Of a stretch of 64,000 nucleotides of DNA, positions 8,549 through 20,467 are shown piece after piece (within the stretch, counting starts at the first letter, position 1; every line of letters begins with the position of its first letter). This stretch comes from JALNXF01 sp964555845 (GTDB lineage: Bacteria; Patescibacteriota; Gracilibacteria; BD1-5; UBA2023). The notes under the pieces were generated by a model. That model was not told the DNA's origin. It saw nothing but the letters and a program-made list of their open reading frames with translations, and did no database searches. The DNA is taken from NCBI GenBank assembly GCA_964555845.1, contig CAZKUA010000001.1, forward strand, positions 1 to 64,000. Reading direction: 5' to 3'. Made by a program: the position numbers and the translations under genes.

Positions 8549-11500
8549 TTAAGAATTAAAACCTATTAAAATAACTTCTTTTCTAAATTGTGCCGGTATC
8601 TGACCCAATAAGAATTCCACCGCAAACCCATTAACTAAATATTCAACCATAAGAGCTCTGTGAAGCTCTCATCATTTTATGAATGTAATTGGGGAATCTT
8701 TTATAAAGTGTCTTCTATTATCAGAAATAATAGAAATAAATGACGAGTCAAAAATCTGATCTTTTATATTTTCAAAAATCGAATTTATTGAAATATTTCC
8801 TTTAAATTGAGAAACGCTTTGATTGTTTACAAAAAGAATATTTCTAATTTTTAGATTTTTAATTGCCAAAATTTTTGCTAAACCTTTTTTAAAAGATTGA
8901 GTAAAAAGAGTTTGGATATTAATTACAAGATATATATTTATTTCATCTTGTTCATTATAACATTTTTCTATTAAAGATCATATTTTAGCAGTTTTTTTAT
9001 GATCTATATTTTTTGAAAGTGTATATTCATCGGCTTTTTTGAAGAAAGAAAACTCATTTGATGGGGATTGATATATTCGAGTATATTTCTGAATTAAAAC
9101 TTTAACCCTATTGAAATAAGAAGTAAATAAATCTTCGTCTTCATCAAAAATTTTCTGAAATCAAACTTTTTTCTTTTGTAATTTATTTTTCTCTCAGAAA
9201 GCTTGATAAATCAATTCAATTGACTTATCAATATCCTTTTCTTTCATTATAAGATTGAAATCGTGAATAACCTTATTATATCACTCATATAATTTTATAA
9301 GGCCAAAATAATATGAGGTTCTTATTGTTGGAACAAAAATCGATAAATACAATCATTTTATCTCAAATAAGCTCATCTCCTCAGTTTTTGAAAAAGTTAT
9401 TTTTTCTAGTGGCTTATCTGTCGAATATTTTCAAGTGAATGTTTTATAAAAGTATTCATATAATTTCATATTTTTCATATATATTTCTTTTATTGCCTTG
9501 CGTATTCAAATTAATGAAAGAACATTAACTATAAATAATATGAAAGAAACTGTAATTAATATATATTGTTCTATGTAAAGTCAAAAATTATACATTCCAA
9601 AACCTATAATAAGTTTTTTAAAGCCCAGAAATAATATTGATAAATAAAAGGATGTGAAAATACTAAATATCCAAAAAAACCATAAAAGAAATTTTGAATA
9701 TTTTAGCATTTTTCAATTTAATATTTCATTATCACTTATAAAAACAAGTGATTTAATATGTAGTAATGAGATTAAAAATATTCCCAAAGTGATTATACTT
9801 AAAATAAATTCAAAGCTATCTAGAAGGAATCTTGGAAGTAATACAAAAGATATTGGTCAAATAAAACACGATAGTAAAACAAATCATATACCATAAAACC
9901 AACCATTTTTTACTATTTTTTTAAGAGATAGCGCAAAAAGAAAACAAAAAATCCAGTATAAAAATATTGGGAATACCAACAAGCTGATACCACTAATATA
10001 TGAAAAAATTTCAGATCAAAAAATATGTTCATTAATTTGTTTAATTTGATTTTTATCTAAGGAAATATGATTATCATCAATTGAACTAAATAAATTCTTA
10101 ATTATTTGATTATAATTCCAGGCTGAAAATTTTCATTTTAAAAGAAAATTTAACATACTTTTAAGATATTCCTGTGGCAGCTCAGAATAATAATTTGGGC
10201 GTTGTTCTATATATCTTTTTAAAAAGTCTAAATCGTGAGAAAGAATAGGAATTAAACGCTCAGATTTGAATAAATTATTATTTATTACCTGGTCATATTT
10301 TTCAGTTACTTCCCAATCCGGAGTTGAATCATCTTTCTTATTTAATTTACTATTTTTTTGAAGAAATTCAGCTATTCAATTAATATCTATACTATCTTTG
10401 GTTTTTTCTAAATTATTATTAGTATCTCAATTAATAATAATTGGAGTCACATCAAATATATATCTTTTTTTATTAATTAAAATTTCAGTCCAGGCGTGGG
10501 CCTCTTTAGAATTTACAAAATTTGGATTATCTGCAAATGAACTATTTTCATAATGATGAAATCCTTGAATTATATATCATTCAAATCATAATTCTTGGGC
10601 AAATGCCAAGAAAAGTCTTGCTGATGAATAACATTCAAGTTCTTTTGATTGAAATAAAATATCATAGTATTTTTGTATTGATCATTTTGCTTGAAAGGCA
10701 AAAAATTTCTGAAAGTCAGGATTATATCCTTTCGTTTTTATCGCATTTGCAAATCTAAGTAGTGTTTTAATTTTATCATTTTTTTCTTCATTTAATACCT
10801 TTTTTATCTGTTCTTTTAATTCAGTAGATAAATATGATTGCTTTGACCAATAATGCTGTTTCATAGAATAAGTTAAAACAGATGATTCCACAGTAAGTTC
10901 TTTATCAGTAGGACTTGCAAAATTTACTAATTCAAATCATTTTTCTTCATTTAATATTTTTTTAAGTCAATAGGATATTAATCCTGTTTTATTTCCATAA
11001 TAGATAAAATTTCAATCATTATCAGAACTTATATTTCATTCTGAAACATAAGTAAGCTTATATCAATATGGGATCAAAAGTGCCGTATATATTCATTTTG
11101 TATATTGAAATTTAAATAATAAATCAGGTGTAATTTTGGTTTTAGGAATGGCTATATCAAAATAAGAACCGGGATAAAAACTACCAAGTGTACCATCTGT
11201 GGTTGGTAGTTCAATTTTTTCACGAAAATATCAATAAACAATAGGGTTTATCTCAAAAATATTTTCATTAAAATTTCAAGAATTTTGTATGTATTGTTTA
11301 TAAGTTTCCGGAGCAGATGAAAGAGTGGGCTTAGAAACTGGTTTTTTAATAGATACAGGAAGAATTTGATTATCTTTTTTTAGGCTTACATCTGAATTTG
11401 AGCCAGTGTTTATTTTATTGTTTATTACTTTATTTTCTAATTGTATTTCTTGTGTTTCAGATGAATATTCAGTAATTAATAAAGTAGAAAAATTTTTAAT

Positions 11501-11920
11501 TATAAAAATAAATCAGACTATTAGAAATAATGTAATTATGATAATACCAACATTTTTATATACCTTATTTAAAATTTCAATTTCTTTTTTTAATCATAAT
11601 AACAATCTAAACTGTTCATTTCATAAAAGCCTTTCAGTATAAAAAATACTACCTCAATCAATTTGGAGATCAATGGCATAATCTAAATCAATATTTTTAT
11701 CTATTTTTAGATTTTCATATAATAAATCAATTAACCATTTTTCTTTTTTAAGAGATTTTAAATAACCAAAAATAGCCTTTTCAAATAATGTCTCAAAAGG
11801 AATTTCTACATTAAATTGAATAACAAACTCACTAACCAAAGGTGATAAATCTTTTGGTTCGTGCTTTCCTCATTTAAGAAGTTTTTTGTATATTTTATAT
11901 AAATCTTTCTTTTGGAGCAT
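8549..11920 (-). CDS. Giant membrane protein with transglutaminase-like domain
   Basis: 1123 residues in one open frame. Order: cytoplasmic helical part (about 1-120); a membrane helix (about 125-147, IIIITLFLIVGFIF); a large outside region with a transglutaminase-like core near 430-490 that keeps the Cys (CYSSARLF), His (EAHAWTEI) and Asp (IFDVTPI) triad; several membrane helices (about 638-810); then a 310-residue cytoplasmic tail with no clear match, ending in alternating strands and helices (LVINIQTLF, ISIISDNR) that might be a degenerate vWA-like fold. Together with the MoxR gene 10 bases downstream it resembles TgpA/MoxR/DUF58 loci, with parts apparently joined in one chain. Many glycines are TGA. 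Cell-wall or adhesin cross-linking is a guess. Confidence 0.75.
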
Positions 11921-11940
11921 TTAGTTGGTGAAATATATTA

Positions 11941-12393
11941 TTATAAATATTTATCTATCTGATCACTTGCTTTTCTTCTTTCTATTTCATCAGCAACAGC
12001 CTTAGGAACACATATCTTATTTACTGGATTAAAATATGTAGATAGTGATTTAGCTAATACAAGTGCTACTGGAATACCAACTATTGATATAAATAAAAAT
12101 GCTATTTGAAAAATAGTTATTATTGCCAAAAATAAACCAAGTGGAAAATAAACAATTCTAACAATAATTCCATATGTTTTCCATAGCTCATTTGAACTAA
12201 TTTTAATATCTTCTTGATTTATCATTGATTTTGAAAATGGAGTCAATAGAAATTTTGATAATTCAATTAGTCAAAAACCTATTGGTGCTCAAATTACAGT
12301 AACTACCAATAGTAATCAAAGTAGAAAAGTAAATAATGCTGATAAAAAACCAAAAAATGGAAAATGCCATAATATATTTCATAAAGTTCTCAT
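11941..12393 (-). CDS. YccF-family inner membrane protein
   Basis: 150 residues with two similar hydrophobic halves: FLLGLLLVVTVIGAPIGFGL near residue 25 and AFLFISIVGIPVALVLAK near 95. The IGxPxGxxL signature in each half is the hallmark of the YccF (DUF307) domain. Function of the family is unclear. It lies 20 bases upstream of the transglutaminase membrane protein on the same strand. Start is the first ATG that includes the first repeat. Confidence 0.75.
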
Positions 12394-12420
12394 AAATATA
12401 AAGTTTAAAAAAATAAAAAG

Positions 12421-13257
12421 CTACTTATTTTTGCTAAAATATAATCAAAAAGACTCATCGTTCTCTTTTAATTTTTTAGCCAAATTTATTCAAAGATACC
12501 TCCAATGCCAGGGTTCTTCATTATATCAATCTATATCTATTCACTTCTGGTATGTATTATGAAATCAATATTTATAAGCATTTTCTTGTAACCAATCATA
12601 ATATTTTTTGTATTGCTTATTATTCAAAAAACTTTTAGAATCAGATGTTTCAAAAATATCTATTGCTAATCAGGTTTGATGTTCGCTATATCAAGCTTTT
12701 GCACAAAATTTATCCCTTATACAGGAAGTTTTATTAGATTCTATTCATTTCTGATAATTATAATCCCTATATGCACTTACCACGGCAATTTGAGTTTTAA
12801 AATTATCATAAAAAGCATTGGCCATATTTTCTAGGTTTTCTAAGGCAATTTTTCTTAATTTAGAATTGGATTTCTGATTTATTAAATGTTCTCATTTTAA
12901 TGTAATTAAATCTTCTGGCTCATACTGTAAATCATTAAAATGAATAGTATTGCTTATATATTTAGTTATCGATAAATCAGTAAAAAAATCATATTCAGGC
13001 TTTTTAATATCTCTAATTTTATTAGTTTCTATAATAGTTTGTTTGGCTATTTTTGGTTGTAATTTTGAGTTAATACTATTTTTTCAAGTATTTGAATTTA
13101 TATTGCCTTGGATTTTTTTATTTTGATTATTTTCAGTGTTATCACTTTTATTTAGTTGATTTAAAATAGTAAAAACACTAATTAAAAACAAAGATAATCA
13201 TATAAGAATAATCCATTTTTTTAGATATCTTCATTTCCTATTCCCTATATTTTGCAT
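12421..13257 (-). CDS. M15B-family D,D-/L,D-carboxypeptidase
   Basis: 278 residues. An N-terminal signal anchor (WIILIGLSLFLISVF, about 15-30) is followed by a Lys/Asn-rich linker and a peptidase M15B (VanY/LdcB-type) domain. Zinc and catalytic motifs are all present: SAYRDYNYQ near 165, SEHQTGLAIDIF near 195 (His and Asp ligands) and EPWHWRYLG near 253. The family trims D-Ala or related residues from peptidoglycan stem peptides outside the membrane. As cargo of an integrative element it may open the wall for conjugation or remodel it with the transglutaminase protein. Confidence 0.88.
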
Positions 13258-13265
13258 TTAAATTA

Positions 13266-14573
13266 TTATTTAATTTCTGATCAACCATACCAGTCAATTT
13301 TAAATTGATTATTATCTCTTGTAAGCTGAGATTCTGTAAGAAATTTTCTTTTAATTCAATTATTGTAATATATCGAAACAATATATTTATAATTCAAATC
13401 TTTTGGTCATTTTGTAAAATTATCTATTTCTATATTTGAAACATCTTTATAATCATAGGAAAAACTACTCAACGATCTTAATATCGTTTTAGGATTTTTT
13501 ACTATTTTATCATTTATAAGATTCCGAGTATAGTTGTTATAAGCCTTTCAAAAATTATCATTTGCTATGTCGGAATAGTGACTCCTTAAAAATTCTTCTG
13601 CTAATTTATCTTCATCTTGTGAATTTATTCTATTGTCAGATTTTTCGGAAATATCCTGATTTTCAGGATTAGTAATTAAATAATCATAATAAAATCTAAA
13701 TATTCACGGTTGGTTATTAATCAAATCTTCTTTCTTTATTATTTCAATATTTTTATTACTTAATGCATTATCATCTAATGAAATAGGATTACCTAGTCAA
13801 TCTGCTATTTTTTTAGAATATTCTCATTCATAGTATAAACGTCAATCCTTATAATGAATATTAATATTATCAATATTACGTACATTAAGATAAATTCAAT
13901 AATAATCATTTAATTTTATTTTATTTTTAAATTCTTCAAGTAATGAGACTTTTTTCTGTGTAGAAAAATCATAAAAAAATATATCTTCTCATCCTGCATC
14001 AGTATTACATATTCACGCAGAACCTCAATACAATCAAAATGTTTTATAATTGCCCATTATAACATATGCAATAGCTTTTGTTATGCCTGCATTATCAAAA
14101 TTTGAGCATACTGTTTTACCTAGATCATCTCAAATTGAATAGTTTCAATCATTAGTTATTTTAATATTTTCTCATTTATTATTCACAAAAACAACATTAT
14201 ATTTTTCAGTTTTCAACTCTCATAAAGATTCTCACGAATCAGAAGATTTTTGAGTATCTATTGAATTATTAGATTTATCTGAACTATTTTCTTTATTGGA
14301 AGAATTATTTAATATTTCTGTTGAGTTATTAGATTTATAAAAATAAAATCCTCAAAAGGCAATAGCTAAAATTATTATAGATATTAAAATATATAAAATA
14401 AGAGAATTATTTATAGGTTGTTTTTGTCTTTTACTAATAAAAACTTTATCCGTATCTATAATTTCTTCTTTTTCTTTTAATATATCCTTTTTTCTTGCAG
14501 AAACTTCATCAATTTCCTTATTGTTTTTTTGATTTTCATTACTTTGAAAAAACCTATCTTCAATACTACTCAT
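13266..14573 (-). CDS. Single-pass membrane protein of unknown function
   Basis: 435 residues, no family recognised. A charged cytoplasmic N-terminus (about 1-52), one membrane helix (ILYILISIIILAIAFGGFYF, about 55-75), a low-complexity Asn/Ser linker, then an outside globular part with many aromatic residues (for example DGRLYYEGEYSKKIADGLG). Two Cys (TVCSNF and AGICNTD) could form a disulfide. The C-terminal 130 residues (EEFLRSHYSDIANDNF onward) may be an NTF2-like domain. It sits 8 bases upstream of the M15B peptidase, on the same strand. Confidence 0.7.
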
Positions 14574-14592
14574 AGTTTTTAAAGATTAAAAA

Positions 14593-15366
14593 TTAAATAC
14601 TAATTTGTTTTACTTTATTTTGAGAATCTTTAATGGCTATGTATATATCATAAGCAAGTTTCTCATCAACTTTTACTCCTTCTATTACAGAAGAACTAAA
14701 TCTTATAACCATACTTGTTGTAGCTTTTGTAAATATAGTTACAACTGTTTCTTTTTTTATATAAAACATATAAAAAAGAAATCAAGATACTCCTAATAAT
14801 ATTACTCCTATAAATGCTGTATATCATCAAGAAATAATAGTATTTAAGGAAAGTACAAAAAGTATTATTCATAATACTAGATATTTGATTGGTGAGTTGT
14901 ATCAAACTATAACATCTCAAATATCAGTTGATTGAATATTTCTTTTAAAATTATTAAATCTAGTTTCTCATCTTATATCTAAATCCTGATTAGAAAAAAG
15001 AAAACTGTATTTATTAGAAAATCATATTTTAGTCAAAAGAAATCCTATAATTCAGGCCTTTCTTGCTTTAAAATATAAATATACACCATCTTTATCCTTT
15101 TCTAAAAAATCAACTTTTGTTAAAACAATATTGTAAGATTGTTCCTTTTTAAAGATTGACTTGATTATTTTTATAAAAACAAAAATAATTATTAACCAAA
15201 GAATTATACTCCAAAATCAAGAGCCAATAATATCAAGCATACTCGATGAATTTGAATATGGAGAATAACCATAAGGAGATCCAAAACTTATAGCTGCAAA
15301 TGTTTGTGTAAATGAAGCTAATAAAAATGTTATTATAAACATTAATAAACTAAAAAATTTTTTCAT
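14593..15366 (-). CDS. Membrane protein with signal peptide, unknown function
   Basis: 257 residues. A signal peptide (KKFFSLLMFIITFLLASFTQTFA, cleavage after about 25) precedes a Ser/Tyr/Pro segment, one membrane helix (ILWLIIIFVFIKII, about 55-70), a soluble part, and two more helices near 165-205. No family recognised. It is the first gene of the minus-strand envelope block and is read away from the structured intergenic region that starts upstream of it. Confidence 0.7.
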
Positions 15367-15894
15367 AAAAAGTTAAATTAAAAAAATAAAAAGCCCTCGA
15401 TTGATTTGAAGACTTTATGATTGTTATTTTATTGCTAAAAAAACCATAAGGAAGCCATAATCACTTATTATGTAGTTTTTTGCCAACACACATTTTACTT
15501 TCCAATTTAATCAATTGGGAGCGTGGTGATTACGACTCCCATTCTGGTCATTGATTAAATTTTAGGCAATAAATACCTTAAAGAGCAAAATGATTTTGTG
15601 TTGGCAATCTCAAGTGTATTTAAAAAACCCGAAAGTCAAATTTTTTTTCTGTTTATTACCAGGAAAAACCTATATTTTCTTAAACTGTACGAATTTTCCA
15701 GTTGTAATGAAAGAAAAAAGAAAATATTAACAATTCAAATACATTAATTTATCTCAAAACATAAAAAGAATTAAAGATGATACTTTTTAAAAACTTATCA
15801 TAAAAAGACAAGATAGAATTTTCAATCTCCAACTTGCTTTGTATGACTTAAAAGTTTTTTTATTTATATCACTTTAATTTCTTACTTTTATATT
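15367..15894. other. 528-bp divergent intergenic region
   Basis: No protein-coding frame of note. It separates the leftward envelope block from the rightward transfer block. It must contain promoters for both and holds a long imperfect inverted repeat at 15482-15605. The rest is AT-rich and featureless to my eye. Confidence 0.6.
15482..15605. ncRNA. Candidate structured RNA or origin-like element
   Basis: Nested inverted repeats close a 124-base stretch: GCCAACACA (15482) pairs with TGTGTTGGC (15597-15605), CATTTT with AAAATG, AATTTAATCAAT with ATTGATTAAATT, and TGGGAG with CTCCCA around an apical loop of about 14 bases. One long rod with interior bulges results. I do not recognise 6S, SRP, tmRNA or RNase P signatures. 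It could be an unknown RNA on either strand or a DNA site such as an origin. Confidence 0.45.
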
Positions 15895-16230
15895 ATGAGA
15901 CAATTATTATGTAGTATTTTAGAATGTTGATATTTAGATATTTCTTTCTTTGAAAGTCTTATAGCTGAATTTAATATTGATTTAGATTATGATGAAATAA
16001 TTCAGGAATTTTGAAAAACGAATATAAACATATTCATCTATGAAGCATATGAACAAGTGAAAAATATGTTTATAGAACAGAATTTCGAAGAAATTCAAAA
16101 AATTACTGAAAAAGATGCTTATGAAGTAGATTATGAAATCTTCCTGAATTATTGCGATAGCCATTTATGGTTTAATAATCAAGAAGTTGAGGCATTATTT
16201 CAGAAATGGAGAGATGAAATAAAGAGTTAG
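15895..16230 (+). CDS. Small acidic protein of unknown function
   Basis: 111 residues, no family recognised. No signal peptide or membrane helix. It is acidic and aromatic (DYDEIIQEFGK, EVDYEIFLNYCD), with three Cys (LLCSILEC, NYCDS). First gene of the rightward block of the element, followed by a clear intrinsic terminator, so it is transcribed apart from the ATPase. Small acidic proteins early in mobile elements can be regulators or inhibitors of host defence; that is only a suggestion. Confidence 0.65.
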
Positions 16231-16272
16231 CTCATCTTTTATATTTTTCAGATAGTCATTTATATAATTTTT

Positions 16273-16307
16273 ATGAAAAGTGAAAATAATCACTTTTCAT
16301 ATTTATT
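16273..16307 (+). terminator. Intrinsic terminator after the 111-residue gene
   Basis: Perfect 10-bp stem ATGAAAAGTG/CACTTTTCAT with an 8-base loop, followed by a T-rich tail. It separates the small gene from the VirB4-like ATPase gene. Confidence 0.8.
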
Positions 16308-16323
16308 TTTTAATTAATTTTCT

Positions 16324-18669
16324 ATGAAAAATATTACATATGAGGTCTTTCCTAGAAGTATAAATGATATTTCTTTTATACTAACATCCATTAAAAATGA
16401 ATTAAATGGATTAATAAGTATTAATTGTGAATATAGCTTTAAATTTGTTTTTTTTAGGAACAAAAGTTGAATATATTTGAAACAATATATTTCATCAAAT
16501 TCTGATACTTGAATTTTATTTTTACTTAATTTTTACGAAAAGCTATATTCTTGAAATATTGCCTTTAAAAGAGTAAAAGAGAATCTCAAATTTTCTATTT
16601 CACCAAAACATTATTATTCTGTTTGATTAGAAAACAATCACGTTTTTCAAATAAAAAAACCTGGTGAAATAGGTCTTAATACTTTTTCTAGTTCAGCTTG
16701 ATTAATTGAGAATATTCTCAATGAAAGTGCTTTAATACTTAATCAGTGAGAATTTATTCAATTTGAATTTATTATTACTCCAAATAGTTATGATCAATTT
16801 TCCAAAGCATTTCTTTATACTGTAAAAGAAATTTGAAAATCTGAGGAATACAAAGAAGAATTAAGATGAAGTTTTACAGATAAATTAGGTTTTTTCTTAT
16901 TTGATTTTAATATTTCACATAATTTAGAAAATGAAAAAAACTTTTGAAATATTTTATATAAAAATCTTAGATTATACGATAGTAACTGGAATAATTACAA
17001 TTATAAATATTCAAACAAGAATTATCCAAAATTAGCTAAGAGATACAGAAAATGACAAATTGATATGTTTTTGGCTCACGGACTAGTTTCTTTAATATCT
17101 GAAAATAATAGATATATCCAAAAATTACCTTCAACTATTATTCCAATAAGCCCAATTTTGGCTTTAAATAATGGAACTGGGAAAAATAAATGAGAATATA
17201 AAACATTTATATGAAAATGATTTAAAGATTTAAGACTCAATAATCAGGAATATTTATCTTTTGATAAAAATTTTGCTAAAAATAATCATTCAATAATCAT
17301 TTGAGGAACTTGATCTTGAAAAAGTTATACTACAAGTCAAGTAATAGGATTTGATATTATTAAATCTATCACAAATGATAGAATAAATTTTGAAAAATTT
17401 GGAAGTCCTAGAAGTCAGTTTATATTTATTGATCCCCATTTTAGCCTTGCTTTAAATATTTATAAAATACTAGAAATATTTAATAAAGATAAAAACTATA
17501 AATATAATTCGGAATTTCAGGTAATAGAATATCAGAAAGAATATGATGATAAAGATATAATAAATCATTATTTACCAATTAAAAAGATAAAACTTACCTT
17601 TAATCCTTTATTTTGAGACAATCTTAATATTTCTGATTTGTCAGTATTTCTAAATGAAATAAATAAAATGACTTCTGCTTGTTTAGATGGAATAAGGGCT
17701 ACGCACTCCAAAGCTTCATTTTGACCTCAAAACTCAGATATTCTTTCTACTATTATTAGACTTTTTATCATTTTTAACGCGTTAAGAAATGAGGCAAACA
17801 AAAAGTCTAATAATAAAGCAGAAAATTATAAAAGAATATTAAATTTAGGTGATATTCATAGCTTATTAGAAGAATTAGAAATTAATAAAAGTCTTCCGGA
17901 TTGGCTCAGAGAAGATTTTAAAAATTCTATAAATTGTAATATATGAGAAATTGAAAATATTGTAAAAAGTCTTAAAAGAAAGATAGATTATTATTTAGAA
18001 CAATTAAAGAAGAATACTGGATATTTATCAAGTTCTATCAATAAAGTTGCTGTCTATTGAATGGAATTAAAAGAAACTTTCTGAAATTGAACACTTCATA
18101 CAAATTATTCTCTTAATCTAACAGATTTTTTTATTAAAAAAGATTATAATAAAACAAATATTCATTTCTTTAATTTATGAGAATTTTCTATAAATGAAAA
18201 AAATATAGTAGCTGGTTTTATTCTCTCATATATGTATCATTATTGAACCACTAGAAATCACATAGATAAAAAAGATTTAATTCAAACATCAATAATAATA
18301 GATGAGGCTTCGGCGATATTAAACGGAGAATATATTTTAGAAATAATTGCTTCCAGTCTAGCAGAAATTAGAAAATATGGATTTTCACTTAATTTTCTTT
18401 TTCAAAGTATAGATCAAAAGGCTTTTGCTCTAATATATCCTAATATCTGATATATGTTCGTATTTTCGGTAGATTACAGACAAGCAGAAGTTATTTTAGA
18501 TGATCTGAATTCCTGATGTTCCGGAAAAATTATACAACCAAATGATATAATTAATAATCAAAGATGACGATTTTATGCATTTTTCAAATTTGTAAATGGT
18601 TGAAATTCAACACTTCTTATTGAATGATTTTGAATGAATGAAAATGAAATTAAATATCTTATTTCTTAA
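16324..18669 (+). CDS. VirB4/TraC-like transfer ATPase
   Basis: 781 residues. An N-terminal domain of about 300 residues precedes a RecA-type motor: Walker A GGTGSGKSYTT near 325, a long insert, Walker B SIIIDEASAI near 657, and a late FLFQSID segment like the sensor region of VirB4/TraC/HerA ATPases. Such hexameric ATPases drive type IV secretion or conjugation at the inner membrane. It is followed 11 bases later by a replication-relaxation-like gene. A VirD4/TraG coupling-protein role is also possible, since only one ATPase is present and no VirB6/8/9/10 genes are seen. Confidence 0.75.
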
Positions 18670-18680
18670 TCAAAATAATT

Positions 18681-19448
18681 ATGAAAAATTCTATTTATAA
18701 AAATATTCTAATAACTGAAAGGGATGTAAATATTTTAAAGCTTCTATCAAAACTCAAAATCTGAGAAAGTGACTTAATTAGAGATTTACTTAGCCCCGAG
18801 ACAAGTCAAAACACGTTTACAAAGAGATTAAAAAAATTGGAAGATAAATGATTTATACAATCAATTAATCAGGATCAAAGATGAAGAACTCAAAATAAAC
18901 TTTATCAACTCAACACGAAGCAGAAAAGGACTGATATTGAGACAATTATAGGGAATGAAATACTCTGATGAACTGTGAATATGAGTTATAGTAATTATTA
19001 TCATTCACTTTATATTGGTTATTTTTTAAAATTTCTAATCTGAAAAATAAAAAGTAAAAATATGAATTATGCCTTTATAATTGATAATTTTATTTCACAA
19101 TTTGAATTTCAGAAATGGACAACTACAAGAAAGAAAAATAATTGAGATACTGTCATAATACCTGATTGATTGTTAAAAATTTGAGATAAAGTTTGGCGAA
19201 TAGAAGTTGAAAGATTGAATTCTGCAAAAGAATTTAAAAATAAGATAAAAAAATATAAAGATCAATATTTTTATTTGGAAAAAGATAAGTTTTGTCCATT
19301 TTTTGAGAAAAATACAAAACATTCTCTCCTTATAATGGCTCCTGATATGAAAATATTACCATATAGAGATATATTAGATAATGAAGAAATAGAAGAATAT
19401 TATGAATTAAAATTAATTAATGAAGATATAATTTTAAAACATTCTTAA
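18681..19448 (+). CDS. Replication-relaxation-like winged-helix protein
   Basis: 255 residues. The first 80 form a winged-helix-like domain (TERDVNILKLLSKL, then TFTKRLKKLEDKGFI). The C-terminal half has VIIPDGLLKIGDKVWRIEVER and then YKDQYFYLEKDK, the pattern PDG...EvER...K...Y of the replication-relaxation family found on plasmids and conjugative elements next to transfer ATPases. It probably binds the origin of transfer or replication. A strong palindrome begins 73 bases after its stop. Assignment to the family rests on motif order only. Confidence 0.6.
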
Positions 19449-19826
19449 TAATACTTACCCTTTCACATAACCTTACTTACTTTTAAAAACCTCATCTTCC
19501 ATTCACTCTATAATCCTATTGCCACCATATACCCCTCGAAAGAAAATTTCGCGGGGTATATGGTGGCTCTAACGGCAGTATAGATAGTGAGGAAGATGCA
19601 TTGGTGAGGTAAGATGGAGTAGAATATATAGTAAGAATGATGGAATAATAGATATTGGATTGGTTAGGTTGGTAATGATATGGGTTGGGTGGTAAAGGGT
19701 TAGGTTAGGTAGAGGTTAGAGTTTGATGTAAAAGAAAATTAGAAAAATAGTTGAAGTATTGTAAGTTTGAATATAATAAAAAAGGATGAAAGTTATTGTA
19801 TTTATTTTTTAATAGTAGTTGTATGT
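19426..19826. other. Palindrome with strand-composition switch, possible origin of transfer or replication
   Basis: Arms GCCACCATATACCCC (19521-19535) and its exact complement (19553-19567) flank a second pair, CGAAA/TTTCG. An outer pair CATCTTCC/GGAAGATG extends the symmetry to about 100 bases. On the plus strand there is no G from 19426 to 19520 and no C from 19600 to 19826, so composition flips at the palindrome. GGGTTGGGTGGTAAAGGG (19682-19699) could form a quadruplex. The place beside a transfer ATPase and a relaxation-like protein suits an oriT or replication origin. Confidence 0.6.
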
Positions 19827-20398
19827 CTGAAATTATTGGTATGTCAGGAATTATTGAATGATTAAAAAGATATGATATTGAACTTTGAATGGTTGAGTGA
19901 AAAAATAAAACACCATTGATAAATACTATTACAGAGGCAGTTAAATATTTTGAAAAAAGATGAGGTAAAGTATTTAATGAAGTTATTATAGGAAATAATA
20001 TCAGCTGGTTTCAAGTTTTTTATATTTGAATTTTGATTTTTTCAAAAGGTAAAATTGATAATGAACTACCAAAAAATATTCGTTCAATGATTATAAACTG
20101 AATTATAAATGATAAATGATGACTTAAATACAATTGAACATTGTATAAATTTTCAGAAGATCAATCAGATATATCATTTAAAGAAATTGCCAATACATTA
20201 TTTGGAAAGGATTTTTCTGATTATTTAAAATCATTAATAAGAATTTGAAGCCATTCCATAGTTGCTTTTAAATTAAATATATATTTATCAAAGCTTAATT
20301 CAGGAGAAATTATTGATATCTGAAAAGTTCTTTATGAATTAATGAAAACGTTTCAGGAAATAGAAGAAAATAATAAATGAAAGTGATATACTGAATAA
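19823..20398 (+). CDS. Unknown protein of the integrative element
   Basis: 191 residues, no family recognised. Mixed helical protein without signal peptide; one moderately hydrophobic stretch (FQVFYIGILIFSKG, near 65). The start ATG sits at the very end of the C-free stretch that follows the palindrome. It precedes the recombinase by 69 bases. An accessory role in replication or excision is possible from position only. Confidence 0.6.
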
Positions 20399-20467
20399 AA
20401 TTAAAGAATAAATTATTTTTTGAAAATAAATTATTAAGGCTATTTATTACATAATAAAATATATAAA

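Noticed and set aside
9478..9478. Internal ATG as start of a separate DUF58-like gene
   Set aside because: The upstream frame runs through it with no TAA or TAG, and the membrane helices lead directly into it, so one long protein is the simpler reading.
19640..19730. GGTTAGGTTAGG runs as telomere-like repeats
   Set aside because: The motif is irregular and short, the site is internal, and nothing suggests a linear chromosome end. The C-free composition of the whole stretch explains it better.
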